From Salpingoeca rosetta (taxonomy: Eukaryota; Opisthokonta; Choanoflagellata; Craspedida; Salpingoecidae): a stretch of DNA of 10,312 bases. A program made the position numbers and the translations under genes. Under the pieces are notes generated by a model. That model ran no database searches. It was not told the origin of the DNA and saw only the letters and a list, made by a program, of their open reading frames with translations. The stretch is taken from contig NW_004754897.1 of assembly GCF_000188695.1 (NCBI RefSeq), forward strand, positions 151,321-161,632, given 5' to 3'. Every line of letters begins with the position of its first letter. Within the stretch, counting starts at the first letter, position 1. Below, in pieces: positions 9,531 to 10,312 of this stretch.

Positions 9531-10081
9531 GACACAAACACACCCTTCCATACGCACCTTGAATGGGACGTATTCGCGGTAGAACTGCAATGGGGTGAGG
9601 TTGGAGATGCGGTGGAACTTCTTGTCCGTGTCCGTGTAGCACCAGTCAAAGGTGGTGGGCGGTGTGCCGAGGTGGATGGCCAGCACACGGTACACCATGG
9701 CAAGAAACGCATCCCGCTTCTTGGCAAGCTCTTCCTTGGACAGCTCGCGTGCGGTGGCGCGGAGGTCGCACGCAAAGTCGCGAAGCTTGGCCGTCAGGAA
9801 CGCGTTCATGTGGCGCGTGTTGCACGAGGAGAACGACTCCGGGTACTGCGACTTGGGCACGATGCCGTACTTGAGGACAATGTTGACGGCCATGTCCCAC
9901 TGCCCGCCGTCGCCGAGCGGATCGCTGAGCAAATGCTGCACGAGTCGCCCGTCCAGGTCCTCGTCCAGCGTCTCCAGGATGGCGTTGGTGAAGTAGTTGG
10001 CGCGCTCCAGCTTGTCCCAGAAGAACAGGTACGACTGCGACAGCTCAAAGTCGTCGGGGAGGTTGTACTTCTCCTTCATGG
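8211..10081 (-). CDS. BLMH: Bleomycin hydrolase (C1-like cysteine aminopeptidase), 3' five exons, 5' end off window
   Basis: Exons in transcript order are 10081-9558, 9350-9185, 8997-8824, 8616-8502 and 8319-8211, all phase-consistent, giving about 362 residues against about 455 for the full family protein. Family signatures, in order: FELSQSYLFFWDKLERA; GRLVQHLL; GDGGQWDMAVNIVLKYGIVP; TPLQFYREYV; YTVKYLGNVLGG; VWFGVDVG; SLMTHAM with the catalytic His; KWRVENSWG with the catalytic Asn; MTDEWFDEY; and terminal WDPMGALAC. Bleomycin hydrolase is a cytosolic homohexameric self-compartmentalising papain-like peptidase that trims N-terminal residues, hydrolyses homocysteine thiolactone and inactivates bleomycin (family knowledge). 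The catalytic Cys lies in the missing N-terminal exon(s). The C terminus carries one residue (Cys) beyond the usual GALA. No frameshift or broken splice site was seen, so the gene looks functional. Confidence 0.96.
8404..8476. repeat. GGCA, ACAG and CA short tandem repeats
   Basis: A cluster of GGCA (8404-8421), ACAG (8433-8448) and CA (8456-8476) units inside the last BLMH intron. Confidence 0.88.
8502..8616 (-). CDS. BLMH: BLMH exon with catalytic asparagine
   Basis: The acceptor GACAAAG ends at 8617 and the donor GTGAGT begins at 8501. The exon encodes GYNEADGKIDKWRVENSWG and continues to MTDEWFDEY. The Asn of VENSWG is the third catalytic residue. The acceptor has a poor pyrimidine tract but the phase and homology fit. 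Confidence 0.93.
8638..8710. repeat. (TG)n microsatellite
   Basis: About 73 bp of TG with a single CG interruption in a BLMH intron. On the coding strand it is AC, close to the acceptor at 8617. Confidence 0.96.
8731..8790. repeat. 30-bp tandem duplication
   Basis: 8731-8760 and 8761-8790 match at 27 of 30 positions; the differences fall within the central catgNNtNgg part. It lies in the same BLMH intron. Confidence 0.9.
8784..8815. repeat. (GTGC)n tetranucleotide repeat
   Basis: About eight GTGC units, ending just before the BLMH exon donor at 8823. Confidence 0.92.
8824..8997 (-). CDS. BLMH: BLMH exon with catalytic histidine
   Basis: The acceptor CCTCAG ends at 8998. The exon encodes GMPVWFGVDVGKEY and ends in SLMTHAMVFT plus one base. 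The His in MTHAM is the catalytic base of the family. The donor GTCCGT (8823) is not a strong consensus, but the protein match fixes it. Confidence 0.93.
9139..9158. repeat. (AC)10 microsatellite
   Basis: In the BLMH intron between 9184 and 8998, with a smaller AC run near 9100-9112. Confidence 0.9.
9185..9350 (-). CDS. BLMH: BLMH exon
   Basis: The acceptor CAATCAATAG ends at 9351, with a CTAAC branch-point-like motif about 20 nt before it. The exon starts in phase 0 with VEDYQSLIHDPRNAVERVYT and continues VKYLGNVLGGDRELV to KKQLDQ plus one base. The donor GTGGTG is at 9184. Confidence 0.93.
9466..9529. repeat. (CA)32 microsatellite
   Basis: A pure CA run in the BLMH intron 9557-9351, about 30 nt after the donor on the transcribed strand. 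Confidence 0.97.
9558..10081 (-). CDS. BLMH: BLMH exon (first in window)
   Basis: The acceptor CTTGCAG ends at 10082. Two bases (cc) finish a split codon, followed by MKEKYNLPDDFELSQSYLFF and onward to FYREYVPFK. The donor GTGCGT is at 9557. The internal ATG (10079) aligns with an internal methionine region of the family, so it is not the gene start. Includes GDGGQWDMAVN and the helical region KLRDFACDLRATARELSKEE. Confidence 0.95.
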
Positions 10082-10219
10082 CTGCAAGCGAGAAGAGGCA
10101 AGGGGGAGGGGGAGGCGGAGGAATGTGTTGGATGTGTACATTTGAGGAAGAGCGCAGGTGAGCACATGGGTCGTTGAAGCAAGAGGAGGGAAAGTGTGTG
10201 TGATAGAGAGAGAGGGAGG

Positions 10220-10302
<83 letters not shown>

Positions 10303-10312
10303 TGTGTGTGTG
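10082..10312 (-). other. Partial BLMH intron at the right edge
   Basis: Sequence upstream of the exon acceptor at 10082. It is purine-rich on the plus strand (pyrimidine-rich in the transcript) and passes into a long GA tract and then TG at the boundary. No exon-like frame with BLMH similarity was found here, so the remaining N-terminal exons are outside. Confidence 0.8.
10204..10312. repeat. (GA)n followed by (TG)n microsatellite
   Basis: A GA tract with GGGA interruptions at its start, pure from about 10223 to 10300, then switching to TG up to the window edge. It lies in a BLMH intron. Confidence 0.96.

Overview
The window is nuclear DNA from an intron-rich eukaryote, close to half G+C and unusually dense in dinucleotide microsatellites. 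It holds short exons with consensus GT..AG splice sites, a TG/AC repeat in most introns, and one very long polyglutamine exon. The content (a SWI5 recombination factor, bleomycin hydrolase, a large Q/N/T-rich protein) would suit a unicellular relative of animals such as a choanoflagellate. That assignment is inference from style and gene content; nothing in the sequence proves it.

Layout. (1) Positions 106-1786, plus strand: a five-exon gene whose C-terminal half is a clear SWI5 domain (RAD51 mediator subunit). All five exons join in frame to give 147 codons plus stop; the first two exons are less certain and encode a possible winged-helix-like N-terminal extension. (2) Positions 1787-2894: a roughly 1.1 kb interval between convergent genes, with a 103-bp CA tract and no gene I can defend. 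(3) Positions 7064-2895, minus strand: a giant first coding exon of about 3.75 kb plus two small exons. It encodes a predicted 1290-residue low-complexity protein with uninterrupted runs of 28 and 73 glutamines and a Cys-pair segment near the C terminus. I do not recognise its family. (4) Positions 7065-8210: about 1.1 kb between two genes in the same orientation, presumed to hold the 3' UTR of bleomycin hydrolase and the promoter/5' UTR of the polyQ gene, with two long G homopolymers. (5) Positions 10081-8211, minus strand: the last five exons of bleomycin hydrolase (BLMH/Gal6 family, C1 papain-like aminopeptidase). The catalytic His and Asn are present; the exon(s) with the catalytic Cys lie beyond the right edge. 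The window ends in an intron made largely of a GA tract.

The three genes have no evident shared pathway: one recombination accessory factor, one unassigned disordered protein and one cytosolic peptidase. No mobile element, tRNA, rRNA, CRISPR array or prokaryote-style operon was seen. What stands out is how microsatellites sit against functional sites: at a start codon, at a 5' splice site, close to a 3' splice site and inside coding sequence.
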